Source: a virus. Taken from it: DNA of 39,713 nucleotides. Location: the IMG/VR virus record IMGVR_UViG_3300037674_000465, positions 1 through 39,713 of that record. One strand, written 5' to 3'. The notes below the pieces were generated by a model. That model searched no databases and had not been told where the DNA came from. It saw nothing but the letters and a program-made list of their open reading frames with translations. The translations under genes and the position numbers were made by a program. Numbering within the stretch: position 1 is the stretch's first letter; each line of letters opens with the position of its first letter. Shown here in pieces: positions 1-6,274 of this stretch.

Positions 1-132
1 ACCAACAACAATATGCTCAAAGGTTTGAGTATGAGATAGACCTAAATGAGTAGCTGGTTGAACTGCATTCAATCCACCAGCAAGAGTTGTGTAAGTACCG
101 TAGTTAGCTTTTCCATCTTTACCTGCGGCATG
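1..132. repeat. terminal overlap, left copy (circular genome)
   Basis: These 132 bases recur in the same orientation at 39582-39713. The only difference is G at 127 against T at 39708. The ERF gene reads in frame through the repeat from both ends, so the overlap most simply shows that the sequence closes into a circle of about 39,581 bp. The mismatch falls at the third position of an alanine codon on the minus strand, so it is silent, as expected for strain variation in a population assembly. Confidence 0.9.
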
Positions 133-222
133 ATGTTCCATTTGGAACCTTGCCAATGCTTCTTCAATAGTTTTTGGATGTGAAGACTTTGCGTCAGTCT
201 TGGGTTTTGATTGGTTTGGCAT
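1..222 (-). CDS. erf: ERF-family ssDNA-annealing protein, N-terminal part
   Basis: First 74 codons of an ERF-type single-strand annealing recombinase. The frame starts with ATG at 222, reads leftward to base 1 and continues at 39581 after circularisation, giving 252 residues in all. The N-terminus is polar and lysine-rich, followed by a helix ending in HHAAGKDGK and the start of the ERF fold (YGTYTTLAGGLNAVQPAT). A sigma-70-like promoter with a palindrome lies just upstream at 246-274. An AGGAG stands about 16 bases before the ATG, too far to be a standard ribosome site. Its position between rusA and the small early genes places it in the recombination and replication arm. Confidence 0.85.
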   Translation of the reverse strand, partial: MPNQSKPKTDAKSSHPKTIEEALARFQMEHHAAGKDGKANYGTYTTLAGGLNAVQPATHLGLSHTQTFEHIVVG

Positions 223-245
223 TGTTCGTGCTTTTGTACTCCTAA

Positions 246-274
246 AGTCTAACCTAATAGGTTAGAAAGGTCAA
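246..274 (-). promoter_or_regulatory. candidate early promoter of erf
   Basis: On the minus strand, TTGACC (269-274) and TAGACT (246-251) are separated by exactly 17 bases. The -35 box overlaps the stop codon of rusA. A perfect palindrome covers the spacer and the start of the -10 box. The spacing and position fit a sigma-70 promoter read toward erf. This is a sequence match only. Confidence 0.5.
248..266. promoter_or_regulatory. palindromic operator candidate
   Basis: TCTAACCT-AAT-AGGTTAGA is a perfect inverted repeat with 8-base arms and a 3-base spacer. It sits between the -35 and -10 boxes of the erf promoter, where a bound dimer would block RNA polymerase. The 11-base element ATTAGGTTAGA contained in it recurs at 15087-15097 and 37816-37826, both between genes. 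Confidence 0.55.
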
Positions 275-720
275 TGTAATGTTCTAACCGTAATCTTTGC
301 GCCTGGATTTTCTCCTTCTACGCAGTACCTTTTCATGTTTCTATTCTTAACAATCAAAGAATCATCTTTCAATACACTCCCTCCACTACTTTCTGACAAT
401 GCGTCATAAGTACTGCGTTGCAGCTTGTCTACGTCACCGATTCCTTTACTTGTTACAAATACAGGAGCAGAAGGTTTTAGCTTCTTTGCATTCTTTCCTG
501 TTCCGTAATGACTCTTAGGTCTTGCAAATAAAAATATAATCTCTATCTCTACAGCTTGATCAATTGCTTCTCCATCGTAATGAGTTAATGCTGCCTCCTT
601 TACATCCTGTCTCCAAGGTTTTACACGTTTACTATTTTCAATCATGATCCCATGTCCTACATGTCTTTTACTACCTTGCGGAGCAGGGATTCCTATTACA
701 GGAATAAAAATTTCATTCAT
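271..720 (-). CDS. rusA: RusA-family Holliday junction resolvase
   Basis: A 149-residue protein with RusA features. It has the N-terminal GIPAPQGSK strand motif (10-18), the loop RPKSHYGTGKN (67-77) and the acidic motif GIGDVDKLQRSTYDAL with D96 and D98. A second acidic pair follows at VLKDDSLI (D119, D120). In this family the aspartates bind metal and cut four-way junctions symmetrically. The length is close to typical RusA proteins (about 120-150). It would resolve branched intermediates made by the exonuclease and ERF protein encoded beside it. The start overlaps the end of the upstream gene by 8 bases. Confidence 0.9.
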   Translation of the reverse strand: MNEIFIPVIGIPAPQGSKRHVGHGIMIENSKRVKPWRQDVKEAALTHYDGEAIDQAVEIEIIFLFARPKSHYGTGKNAKKLKPSAPVFVTSKGIGDVDKLQRSTYDALSESSGGSVLKDDSLIVKNRNMKRYCVEGENPGAKITVRTLH

Positions 721-1114
721 TACTAGATGATTCAGCCAAACCTTCTGATATATATTTGAAGGCTTTTACTTCTAACAAAGAAAAAGCTATTTCTTCTTTT
801 GTATCATCGTCATTATCTAAAACAGCAGAAAGGCCATGAGAAGAAGAAGGGTTCTCAAACCAAGCTTCATCTCCATGTCTTCTATGTTCGTTACTTGCTT
901 GAGGAGATTCAAAATCAGGATATAGATGACAAAGATCTATATAAGTTCTATTTTCATTTCCAGGTGTACCAAATTCAGTTTCTGAAAAAGGTAAATTAAT
1001 AGGGACAGAACATAAAACCCAAGAGTCAATAACAACACTAAATGGTTTTACTTTGAACCATTGTCCTAAAGCGTAGATACCTACAATTCTTCTTGTATCA
1101 ACATGGAAAGACAT
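713..1114 (-). CDS. unknown early protein (133 aa)
   Basis: Not recognised. The protein is acidic, with a strand-rich N-terminal half (GIYALGQWFKVKPFSVVIDS), a polar middle rich in E, N, H and D, and a helical C-terminus. It starts with ATG overlapping the stop of the exonuclease gene (TAATG) and overlaps rusA by 8 bases. It is therefore embedded in the recombination operon and probably translated by coupling. An accessory role to the exonuclease or resolvase is possible from position only. Confidence 0.75.
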   Translation of the reverse strand: MSFHVDTRRIVGIYALGQWFKVKPFSVVIDSWVLCSVPINLPFSETEFGTPGNENRTYIDLCHLYPDFESPQASNEHRRHGDEAWFENPSSSHGLSAVLDNDDDTKEEIAFSLLEVKAFKYISEGLAESSSNE

Positions 1115-1803
1115 TAAAAAGGAACCTCCTGTTTTTCTTCAAAAGTATGCCATGCTTTATGCCATTCATCTAGGCATTCATTAACAGGTTGATCATCACC
1201 AATTGTTGTCTTTTTAGGTTTAGCCCAAATCGTTTTACAGACATCAACTTCTAATCCATGATGTGTTTTTAGTGCCTCTACATAACTTCCTAATTGAGCA
1301 TTAGTTGAATAAGTTCTGCCTGATTTACTTTGAGATTTAAGATCAATTAACATTAATCTTCTTGAGTCATGGTCATAACCCAGAAGATCTAATTGACCTC
1401 CAACAGACTTCTTAAGATCACACAGCATATATTCGGTACACCACGGCTCGAATTGTTCAAAAAATGGATGACTTAATAACGGTTCAACCCATTCACCATA
1501 AAGTTCAGGATCAGGTGAAGGATCACCGAGCATTTTTTGTTCTAAACACCAATGAACTTTCTTGCCTCTAGCTTCCCAACCATTAGGGCCATGCCTGTAA
1601 CGTTCAATATTGGCTAAAGCTTCAGGTGTTTTGTTATTACATACCTGAGTTGTTGAATATAAAAGAGATTCATTAGTAGGTTCCCAAACATATTTATGTT
1701 CAGGTTCTTTCCGATATATCGGTAAAGGATCAAGCCAAACAGAAGACCAAGGATCTTTACGTTTTAAAGCTTGAACGTGTATCCACTTTGCAAAAGGATT
1801 CAT
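1114..1803 (-). CDS. PD-(D/E)XK exonuclease (RecB/Cas4-like)
   Basis: A 229-residue protein with the ordered motifs of PD-(D/E)XK nucleases. There is a histidine in an early helix (GKKVHWCLE, H84), a glutamate in TEYML (E124), the metal-binding aspartate in VGGQLDLLGYD (D139), the core IDLKSQS (D154 and K156) and a late QLGSY helix (Q170, Y174). It matches the layout of phage recombination exonucleases that resect double-strand ends for an annealing partner, here the ERF protein. The leader before the ATG is rich in A and C (CTAAACCAAC) with no clear Shine-Dalgarno site. Confidence 0.87.
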   Translation of the reverse strand: MNPFAKWIHVQALKRKDPWSSVWLDPLPIYRKEPEHKYVWEPTNESLLYSTTQVCNNKTPEALANIERYRHGPNGWEARGKKVHWCLEQKMLGDPSPDPELYGEWVEPLLSHPFFEQFEPWCTEYMLCDLKKSVGGQLDLLGYDHDSRRLMLIDLKSQSKSGRTYSTNAQLGSYVEALKTHHGLEVDVCKTIWAKPKKTTIGDDQPVNECLDEWHKAWHTFEEKQEVPF

Positions 1804-1812
1804 TGTTTTTAG

Positions 1813-1821
1813 TTGGTTTAG
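1813..1821 (-). promoter_or_regulatory. CTAAACCAA leader element
   Basis: On the minus strand CTAAACCAA lies 9 bases before the exonuclease ATG, in a G-poor leader. The same 9-mer precedes the genes starting at 4109, 6518 and 38546. Its function is unknown. It may be an unstructured ribosome-loading sequence used in place of a Shine-Dalgarno site. Confidence 0.4.
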
Positions 1822-2102
1822 TTAGTTGGGAAATCTTTAGGGTCAACGACCTCTACAGATTCTTTAATTTCGGGAGGAGGATTCTCCCTTGCTAAGTTTT
1901 TAAACCTCACACCTTGATAACCTCTAGGGAAAATATCAAGGTGCTTATTGGCTTGTTCGATGTTGCGTTTAGAACCTTTAGCAATCTCGTCAAGATCCTC
2001 AAGAGTCCACATTGGTCTATCAGGATTAGCAGGATTAGGTGTATGTAATCCTTTCTTTAACCTGAGAGTGATAGAGCGAAGGTTGTTAAATAAAGGTTCC
2101 AT
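1818..2102 (-). CDS. unknown early protein (94 aa)
   Basis: Not recognised. A basic N-terminal half leads into MWTLEDLDEIAKGSKRNIEQ, which has helical periodicity that could be a DNA-binding helix pair. A proline- and glutamate-rich acidic tail follows. It overlaps the upstream gene by 17 bases and ends within the leader of the exonuclease gene, so it belongs to the same leftward transcript. A small regulator is possible but not shown. Confidence 0.65.
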   Translation of the reverse strand: MEPLFNNLRSITLRLKKGLHTPNPANPDRPMWTLEDLDEIAKGSKRNIEQANKHLDIFPRGYQGVRFKNLARENPPPEIKESVEVVDPKDFPTN

Positions 2103-2340
2103 CTTGATAGTTCGTGATTGGTGCTTCTAATTTTTTATTCAATAAAACAAGAACAAATCGTTCTTCTACTGAATAAGGATTAGTCATTGTGTACTTCCAT
2201 TTTTTACCCATGATTTGATCTTTAAGTTTTTGGCATTCACTTAAGGAGTAAGAATCGATCAGTTTTAACCATTTAGACCTGAATTGAGGAGAGGTTATTT
2301 TGCGTTCAGGGATTTTTACGCCATTCACTCGCTTATCCAT
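2086..2340 (-). CDS. unknown early protein (84 aa)
   Basis: Not recognised. Small and basic, it begins MDKRVNGVKIPERK and continues as mostly helical sequence. ATG at 2340 is preferred over ATG at 2355 because GGGAGG stands 7 bases before it on the minus strand; this is one of the few good Shine-Dalgarno sites in the early arm. The start overlaps the upstream gene by 8 bases and the end overlaps the downstream gene by 17 bases, as expected for a tightly packed operon. Confidence 0.65.
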   Translation of the reverse strand: MDKRVNGVKIPERKITSPQFRSKWLKLIDSYSLSECQKLKDQIMGKKWKYTMTNPYSVEERFVLVLLNKKLEAPITNYQDGTFI

Positions 2341-2905
2341 CGACAAACCTCCCATTCTTAAAGAGTCTTCCTGCTGGATGATTGGTTACAGGTTCCTTAT
2401 CAGCGTTCTTTGGTCTTCCAAAGGCGATGTAGTTCTTAAGTGTTACTGATTGCCATTGATGCGCTATGGCCTCTTCTAGCTGATCTGTGACGGCACTCTG
2501 CCCATGATTTGTATATATCCCTGCTAAACCTTTAGGCCCAATTAAAAGTTTAAAAGCATCTTCTGTATGAAATCCCTTCTTAACGCCCCAGAACTTAACG
2601 ATTAAATCTTTACAAAACTCAAGTGATTTAGGAATTTTATTTTCTTTGAAAACCCATTTTTTTGTTTTTTCCTTATTTATTATATTCTCTACTTTACTAG
2701 TATAGAAAACCTCCCTTTCTTTCTCTTTTTTCTCTTTGTGTCGGTCGGTTTTCATTGTATCATACGTTGTCAAGTCTTTATATTTTGTTTCTATCCCGAG
2801 AGCTACCATATCATGTACAAACCCTTTGAGGGAGTGCCATTCAGACATATGAGACTTGCATGTATCGATGAGCTTTTTAGATATATCGACTGCTTGAGTT
2901 TCCAT
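2333..2905 (-). CDS. possible replication or regulatory protein (190 aa)
   Basis: First gene after a well-formed promoter at 2949-2977. The N-terminus looks like a small helical domain (SKKLIDTCKSHMSEWHSL). A very charged linker rich in K and E follows, then a C-terminal helical domain ending AIAHQWQSVTLKNYIAFG. That ending recalls the 'AIxNGWxGI' helix found near the C-terminus of some phage replication initiators. The last residues (NGRFVDG) are polar. No helicase, primase or polymerase is encoded in this genome, so an initiator recruiting host replication proteins is plausible. The assignment is weak. Confidence 0.6.
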   Translation of the reverse strand: METQAVDISKKLIDTCKSHMSEWHSLKGFVHDMVALGIETKYKDLTTYDTMKTDRHKEKKEKEREVFYTSKVENIINKEKTKKWVFKENKIPKSLEFCKDLIVKFWGVKKGFHTEDAFKLLIGPKGLAGIYTNHGQSAVTDQLEEAIAHQWQSVTLKNYIAFGRPKNADKEPVTNHPAGRLFKNGRFVDG

Positions 2906-2948
2906 AATACAGTTCGTTTACAGTTCTATAGGGTGGTTAACTACGTGT

Positions 2949-2977
2949 AATCTACATGGTAGATATATATATGTCAA
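2949..2977 (-). promoter_or_regulatory. strong sigma-70-like early promoter
   Basis: On the minus strand, consensus TTGACA (2972-2977) and TAGATT (2949-2954) are separated by exactly 17 bases, with an alternating TA tract in the spacer. It points at the gene starting at 2905. A palindrome ATCTAC-ATG-GTAGAT (2950-2964) covers the -10 box and the adjoining spacer, so it may be repressible. Confidence 0.65.
2950..2964. promoter_or_regulatory. palindrome over -10 box
   Basis: ATCTAC-ATG-GTAGAT is a perfect inverted repeat with 6-base arms and a 3-base spacer, within the promoter at 2949-2977. Its arm-spacer-arm design resembles the palindrome at 248-266, though the arm sequence differs. Confidence 0.45.
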
Positions 2978-3000
2978 ATCAGGATTGTAATATTTCTCAT

Positions 3001-3525
3001 TCATGATTTTACCTCTGTGGTAACGCCTGAAAGGGATACCAACTTTGCTTGTTTTTTAGCCTCCTCTTTTTTGTTCTTTTCTTGGTATTTATTCCATTCA
3101 TCTCTCCCTTTTGCACGTTCTTTCCATTCCTGATCCCAAATATTTTTACTATCTTTCTCAGCTTTTATTCTTTTATCTTCTGCTATAACCAACTTTCTAG
3201 CGTGTTCTATTCCTGCTTTCTGCATGAAATTAGCATTGTCATTTGCTATTGAATGCCATATCTCAAAGCAATCACCTGTCATTTTTCTGCATTCATCGTC
3301 CTCCTCTCCATTCCATTCTTTATTTTCAGATTCATAGCTACTTTCTTTTAAAAGTTTATAACCATGCCATCTTTCATTCATTAATCTCATCTCTGTATAT
3401 ATTTCATGCTCTAACTCTGAAATTGTTTTTCTTAGTTTTTCTCTTTGCTTATTAAACTCAGGGACTTTCCCGTAATCTTCAGCATAGTCATAGTCAGTTG
3501 TGTACTCAGAAATTAGTTTTTTCAT
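3001..3525 (-). CDS. unknown charged early protein (174 aa)
   Basis: Not recognised. It is extremely rich in K and E. Long helices suggest coiled coil in the first third (FNKQREKLRKTISELEHEI) and again near the C-terminus (KYQEKNKKEEAKKQAK). ATG at 3525 is chosen over the upstream ATG at 3624, which would overlap the preceding gene by 119 bases in non-coding-like sequence. The gene overlaps its upstream neighbour by 20 bases. It ends just before the promoter at 2949-2977, so the next gene probably has its own transcript. Confidence 0.65.
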   Translation of the reverse strand: MKKLISEYTTDYDYAEDYGKVPEFNKQREKLRKTISELEHEIYTEMRLMNERWHGYKLLKESSYESENKEWNGEEDDECRKMTGDCFEIWHSIANDNANFMQKAGIEHARKLVIAEDKRIKAEKDSKNIWDQEWKERAKGRDEWNKYQEKNKKEEAKKQAKLVSLSGVTTEVKS

Positions 3526-3697
3526 TGTTCTTAAATAAATTGGTTTGTAGGTTTGTTTTTTTAATCCGTTTTTGATAACTAGGATTTGCTTCAAAGGCAT
3601 ACCATTCATCACTAGGTGGGTCAATCCAGCATCGGACTCCGTTAATCAATTTGAATCGCAATACTTTGCCATTCATAATTGCATTCATGACTTTCAT
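3506..3697 (-). CDS. unknown early protein (63 aa)
   Basis: Not recognised. The N-terminal half has a strand-turn look with aromatic residues (GKVLRFKLINGVRCWIDPP, EWYAFEANP) and the C-terminus is a basic polar tail. The start ATG overlaps the stop of the upstream gene (ATGA, 3694-3697), a coupling arrangement that supports it being real. Confidence 0.6.
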   Translation of the reverse strand: MKVMNAIMNGKVLRFKLINGVRCWIDPPSDEWYAFEANPSYQKRIKKTNLQTNLFKNNEKTNF

Positions 3698-3873
3698 AGA
3701 CCTAATTCTCTGATGGTTTTTTCTGCTAAATCAAGTGCATTGATTTCTGCTATATAATCAGATTTGCTGATTTCATTATTAAAAAAAGCATGTTCAATAA
3801 TTGCTCGATTTTCTGCCTTTTCTTTCAATTTTCTTTGAATTAGATTTTCTAATTCTCTTTTCATTGCGGCCAT
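3694..3873 (-). CDS. unknown helical early protein (59 aa)
   Basis: A small all-helical charged protein starting MAAMKRELENLIQRKLKEKA. The ATG at 3873 follows a G-poor leader rich in A, C and T (repeated AAACTAAAC). The stop overlaps the next ATG. No domain is recognised; amphipathic helices suggest a small dimeric protein. Confidence 0.6.
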   Translation of the reverse strand: MAAMKRELENLIQRKLKEKAENRAIIEHAFFNNEISKSDYIAEINALDLAEKTIRELGL

Positions 3874-3920
3874 GATTTAGGTTTGTTTAGTTTAGTTTGA
3901 TATGGGTAAGGTTTATATAA

Positions 3921-4109
3921 TTAATCCGCTAATGATGGACTTCTTTGATAAGCACTTAATGAAGGGTGATTCTCCCAGTATTCAAGGTCTTGTAAATGCT
4001 CTTTGAATTGTTCTTGAAACTGTATTGAATCTATTTCTAAATCAATATTGTCATCTGCAAATTCTTCTTTAAGTCGTTCGTAATACTCTTCAGAAAATTG
4101 ATTAGACAT
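3921..4109 (-). CDS. unknown acidic early protein (62 aa)
   Basis: Begins MSNQFSEEYYERLKEEFADD and is strongly acidic and helical. ATG at 4109 is preferred over ATG at 4172 because GAGGA stands about 9 bases before it and the upstream extension looks non-coding. The leader also holds the CTAAACCAA element at 4125-4133. Highly acidic small phage proteins sometimes act as DNA mimics or inhibitors, but nothing here identifies one. Confidence 0.6.
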   Translation of the reverse strand: MSNQFSEEYYERLKEEFADDNIDLEIDSIQFQEQFKEHLQDLEYWENHPSLSAYQRSPSLAD

Positions 4110-4124
4110 GGTTAAAATCCTCAA

Positions 4125-4133
4125 TTGGTTTAG
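4125..4133 (-). promoter_or_regulatory. CTAAACCAA leader element
   Basis: Second copy of the early leader 9-mer, about 15 bases before the ATG at 4109. Here it sits just upstream of a GAGGA ribosome site and is followed further upstream by AACCAACC, so the leader repeats the theme. Confidence 0.4.
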
Positions 4134-4211
4134 TTGGTTGGTTAATTCTCTAGGTCTTACTGTCTCTTTCAACTGCCTAGAATTTTACTGTCGGACTGTC
4201 GCAAACGACAA

Positions 4212-4550
4212 TCAACAATTACCTTTAATAGCATTTGATGTTTTTATAATTAACCCTATTCTCTCAACTCTTTCTTTATCATCTTCAATTAAAGTAGCGT
4301 TTATTAATTCATCTCTTAATAATCGACTACCAATAATATTAATTTCTTTTTTATTGCTAGGTACTTCCATTTTTCCTATTTCAACTTGATTAAAAGTATT
4401 AAAGTACCTTTGAGCTGTTCTAGTGCTTACTTTAAATTGTTCTTCAATATCTTTTTTTATCTCAGTATCTCCAAAACCTTCAATCTTTTTTTCTTTAATC
4501 AGGGCTCTAATTTCATCTTCAATTAGTTCTAATTTTTGGGAATGATTCAT
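4212..4550 (-). CDS. helix-turn-helix protein (112 aa)
   Basis: The N-terminal half contains a clear helix-turn-helix (residues about 26-50, EIKKDIEEQFKVSTRTAQRY). The C-terminal half is helical (ERVERIGLIIKTSNAIKG). The arrangement parallels the candidate small terminase at 6844-7227, which also has an N-terminal HTH ending in SERHAWDDW and a helical C-terminal half. It could be a diverged terminase small subunit or a DNA-binding regulator. Its ATG overlaps the stop of the GP88-like gene (ATGA), so the two are coupled. A short TGTCG-CAAA-CGACA hairpin lies just beyond its stop (4197-4210). Confidence 0.7.
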   Translation of the reverse strand: MNHSQKLELIEDEIRALIKEKKIEGFGDTEIKKDIEEQFKVSTRTAQRYFNTFNQVEIGKMEVPSNKKEINIIGSRLLRDELINATLIEDDKERVERIGLIIKTSNAIKGNC

Positions 4551-5266
4551 TTTGAATACCCTGTAAAAATTGTTTGGTTTGTTTTCTTTAGTTTTCTTCT
4601 TTTTCCTAGTTCCTTACTTGCCTCACTTCCTTTAGGTTGCGTACCGTGTAATAAATGACAAAAACTACCTTTTTTAAAACAATTTGAATCATCATGATCT
4701 ATTGGTAAATTTAATTTCTTTGCCTCATCCTCATTGAAAACTACTCTTGAATCTCTCTCAAAATATTCTATTAAATTATCCTCAGTTCCTCCCCATGAAG
4801 CAGTTACATAAAAGTTGCTAGGTATTCCTAAATCTAAAAAGTAACTGAGTGATTTTGAATAACAATAAAAAATATTATCAGGATTCAACTCAGCAACTTT
4901 TAACCATGCTTTTAAATAATCTAAGTTGAAAAAATCCCCACTCTCATGAATCCTAGTAAGTTTTAGATTCTTATTGATACTTTTATCAATTAACTCAACC
5001 GCATTTCCTTTTCTTAAAGCTTTTAAAATCGCTTTAAAATTACTCATTCTATTATCTCTAACTGCTGGGTATTGCGCTTCTTGGCTTGCTGCGTAACACC
5101 TAAATAAAGTGGTGTCAGAATCAACTATTTGACTCTTTCCATTAATAACGCTTGCCCAGCTACGGCAAATTTTTGCCTTTGGACATGTAAGCCCAGCGGG
5201 AATAGAAACAATGTTTCTTGATGTTAGTTTTGAGTTTCCTGAACTAACTTTTAATAGTTCTTTCAT
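4547..5266 (-). CDS. GP88-like protein (239 aa)
   Basis: Resembles the phage 'gene product 88' family of unknown function. The recognisable core is an N-terminal NIVSIPAGLTCPKAKIC, then RIHESGDFFNLDYLKAW, then NIFYCYSKSL and a cysteine-containing end (NCFKKGSFCHLLHG). The conserved cysteines and histidines suggest metal binding, perhaps a metal-dependent nuclease or radical-type fold, but no activity is established that I can cite. ATG at 5266 overlaps the upstream stop (ATGA) and is preferred to the in-frame TTG at 5281. The C-terminus is basic. Confidence 0.75.
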   Translation of the reverse strand: MKELLKVSSGNSKLTSRNIVSIPAGLTCPKAKICRSWASVINGKSQIVDSDTTLFRCYAASQEAQYPAVRDNRMSNFKAILKALRKGNAVELIDKSINKNLKLTRIHESGDFFNLDYLKAWLKVAELNPDNIFYCYSKSLSYFLDLGIPSNFYVTASWGGTEDNLIEYFERDSRVVFNEDEAKKLNLPIDHDDSNCFKKGSFCHLLHGTQPKGSEASKELGKRRKLKKTNQTIFTGYSK

Positions 5267-5448
5267 TTTCCTAACATCCAATTACAATAGTTTTCTACTT
5301 GATCTATTCTCATTGGTTTCATGCCGTTCTTACTTGGCAATAAATAACAGATTGATTTTGTACCGTCTGGGTTTTTAATGATGACTTCTTCAGGAATAAC
5401 CCCGAAATGATTTTTTAAAAAGTTGTAGGCTTGTTTTGTTAGTTCCAT
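5263..5448 (-). CDS. unknown early protein (61 aa)
   Basis: Begins MELTKQAYNFLKNHFG, followed by a short strand-rich section (EEVIIKNPDGTKSICYLLPS) and a helical end. Not recognised. It starts just after the strong terminator at 5475-5504 with an A-rich leader, and its stop is coupled to the GP88-like gene. Confidence 0.6.
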   Translation of the reverse strand: MELTKQAYNFLKNHFGVIPEEVIIKNPDGTKSICYLLPSKNGMKPMRIDQVENYCNWMLGK

Positions 5449-5469
5449 TTTTTTTTAAGATAATTGAGC

Positions 5470-5504
5470 AATAAAAAAGTAGAGAGAATTAACTCTCTAC
5501 TTTT
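5470..5504 (-). terminator. intrinsic terminator inside early arm
   Basis: Perfect 12-base stem AAAAGTAGAGAG / CTCTCTACTTTT (5475-5486 and 5493-5504) with a 6-base loop, followed on the minus strand by a run of T. The stop codon of the gene at 5489-5806 lies in the loop. It should end leftward transcripts before the GP88-like operon. Confidence 0.75.
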
Positions 5505-5806
5505 GATATTGGATGATTGACTAGCTCTTTCTCAAGCTCCTCATCTCTCCAATTTTTTAAAACTTTCTCACACGATTCAGCTAAACTTTTTAGATAAAGT
5601 TTATGAGAATCTGATTTGTCATACTTGCTCAAATCTGTACTTTTTAAAATTGCCGCTGCTAGTTCTTCTCTAGGGATTTCTATGGTCAACTCTTGGTCTG
5701 TTCCTTTAACGGAAATTCTAGGAGTTGGCCAACTTGAAAAACTTATTGTCAAAGAATCCTTAGCTGACAAATTAAAAGTTTGATGAGTCCTAGTAGAAAT
5801 TTTCAT
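5489..5806 (-). CDS. unknown early protein (105 aa)
   Basis: Not recognised. The N-terminal half is strand-rich (THQTFNLSAKDSLTISFSSW, QELTIEIPREELAAAIL) and the C-terminal half is helical and acidic. The leader is G-poor and rich in A and C (CAACAAACCAAAAA). Its stop codon sits in the loop of the terminator, so this gene probably ends a transcription unit. Confidence 0.6.
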   Translation of the reverse strand: MKISTRTHQTFNLSAKDSLTISFSSWPTPRISVKGTDQELTIEIPREELAAAILKSTDLSKYDKSDSHKLYLKSLAESCEKVLKNWRDEELEKELVNHPISKVES

Positions 5807-5856
5807 TTTTGGTTGAGTTGGTTTTTTTTTGGTTTGTTGAGAATTTTTTTAGATAA

Positions 5857-5991
5857 TTAAAATTGAATCAATCCCTCATATCTTTTTTCTAATTCTCTTT
5901 TTGTTCGGATAGATCCTCTTTGATAAGTATCTCTTAAAAGAGATTTTTCAAATTGAGTTAAGAATCTTTCGATTGAATCATTTGAAATCAT
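5857..5991 (-). CDS. unknown small early protein (44 aa)
   Basis: ATG at 5991, stop at 5857. Begins MISNDSIERFLTQFEKSLL, then a basic helix (RTKRELEKRYEGL). The leader repeats CAAAATCAAACAA. Codon choice and helical pattern match neighbouring small early genes. It is too small to classify. Confidence 0.5.
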   Translation of the reverse strand: MISNDSIERFLTQFEKSLLRDTYQRGSIRTKRELEKRYEGLIQF

Positions 5992-6037
5992 TTGTTTGAT
6001 TTTGTTTGATTTTGGTTTTCAGGTCTTCAGGATTTGC

Positions 6038-6072
6038 ACCTGATAAAAATCTAAATTAGACCTGATAAAAAT
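6038..6072. repeat. tandem 13-mer pair, 22-base period
   Basis: ACCTGATAAAAAT occurs at 6038-6050 and again at 6060-6072. The 22-base period is about two helical turns, which would place bound proteins on the same face of the DNA. It may be an operator pair or iterons. Confidence 0.6.
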
Positions 6073-6166
6073 TTTTTTTAAAGCAGAAAATTTTTAAAAA
6101 CTCTATCCTTGATATCGTTGCAAGGTGATTTAAAAAACGCTCTTTTCTTCGATAAGAGAAAACGAT

Positions 6167-6188
6167 AATTTTGTTGACCTACAAAATT
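6167..6188. repeat. 22-base palindrome
   Basis: AATTTTGT and ACAAAATT are perfect 8-base inverted arms around TGACCT. It lies in the AT-rich non-coding region and may be a protein-binding site. Confidence 0.55.
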
Positions 6189-6249
6189 TAAAAGTTGTTT
6201 CGGTAGTTCCTATTTTTAAAACTTGGATTTGTTTAAGGTTTTTGAAAAC

Positions 6250-6274
6250 CTTGAGGAACCCCGAAGGGCTCCTT
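6250..6274 (-). terminator. UUCG-loop hairpin, probable terminator
   Basis: On the minus strand AGGAGCCC-TTCG-GGGTTCCT forms an 8-base stem with one G-U pair and a stable UUCG loop, 8 bases after the stop of the gene at 6282-6518. The downstream T-run is short (GGTTTTC), so efficiency is uncertain. Confidence 0.6.

Noticed and set aside
3049-3455. Rightward frames rich in phenylalanine and leucine that look like membrane proteins
   Set aside because: They are antisense to a lysine/glutamate-rich gene; AAA/GAA codons read in reverse give TTT/TTC.
4187-4210. ACTGTCGG/ACTGTCGC repeat and small hairpin as an operator or terminator
   Set aside because: Arms are only five bases and there is no T-run; kept only as a note with the 4212-4550 gene.
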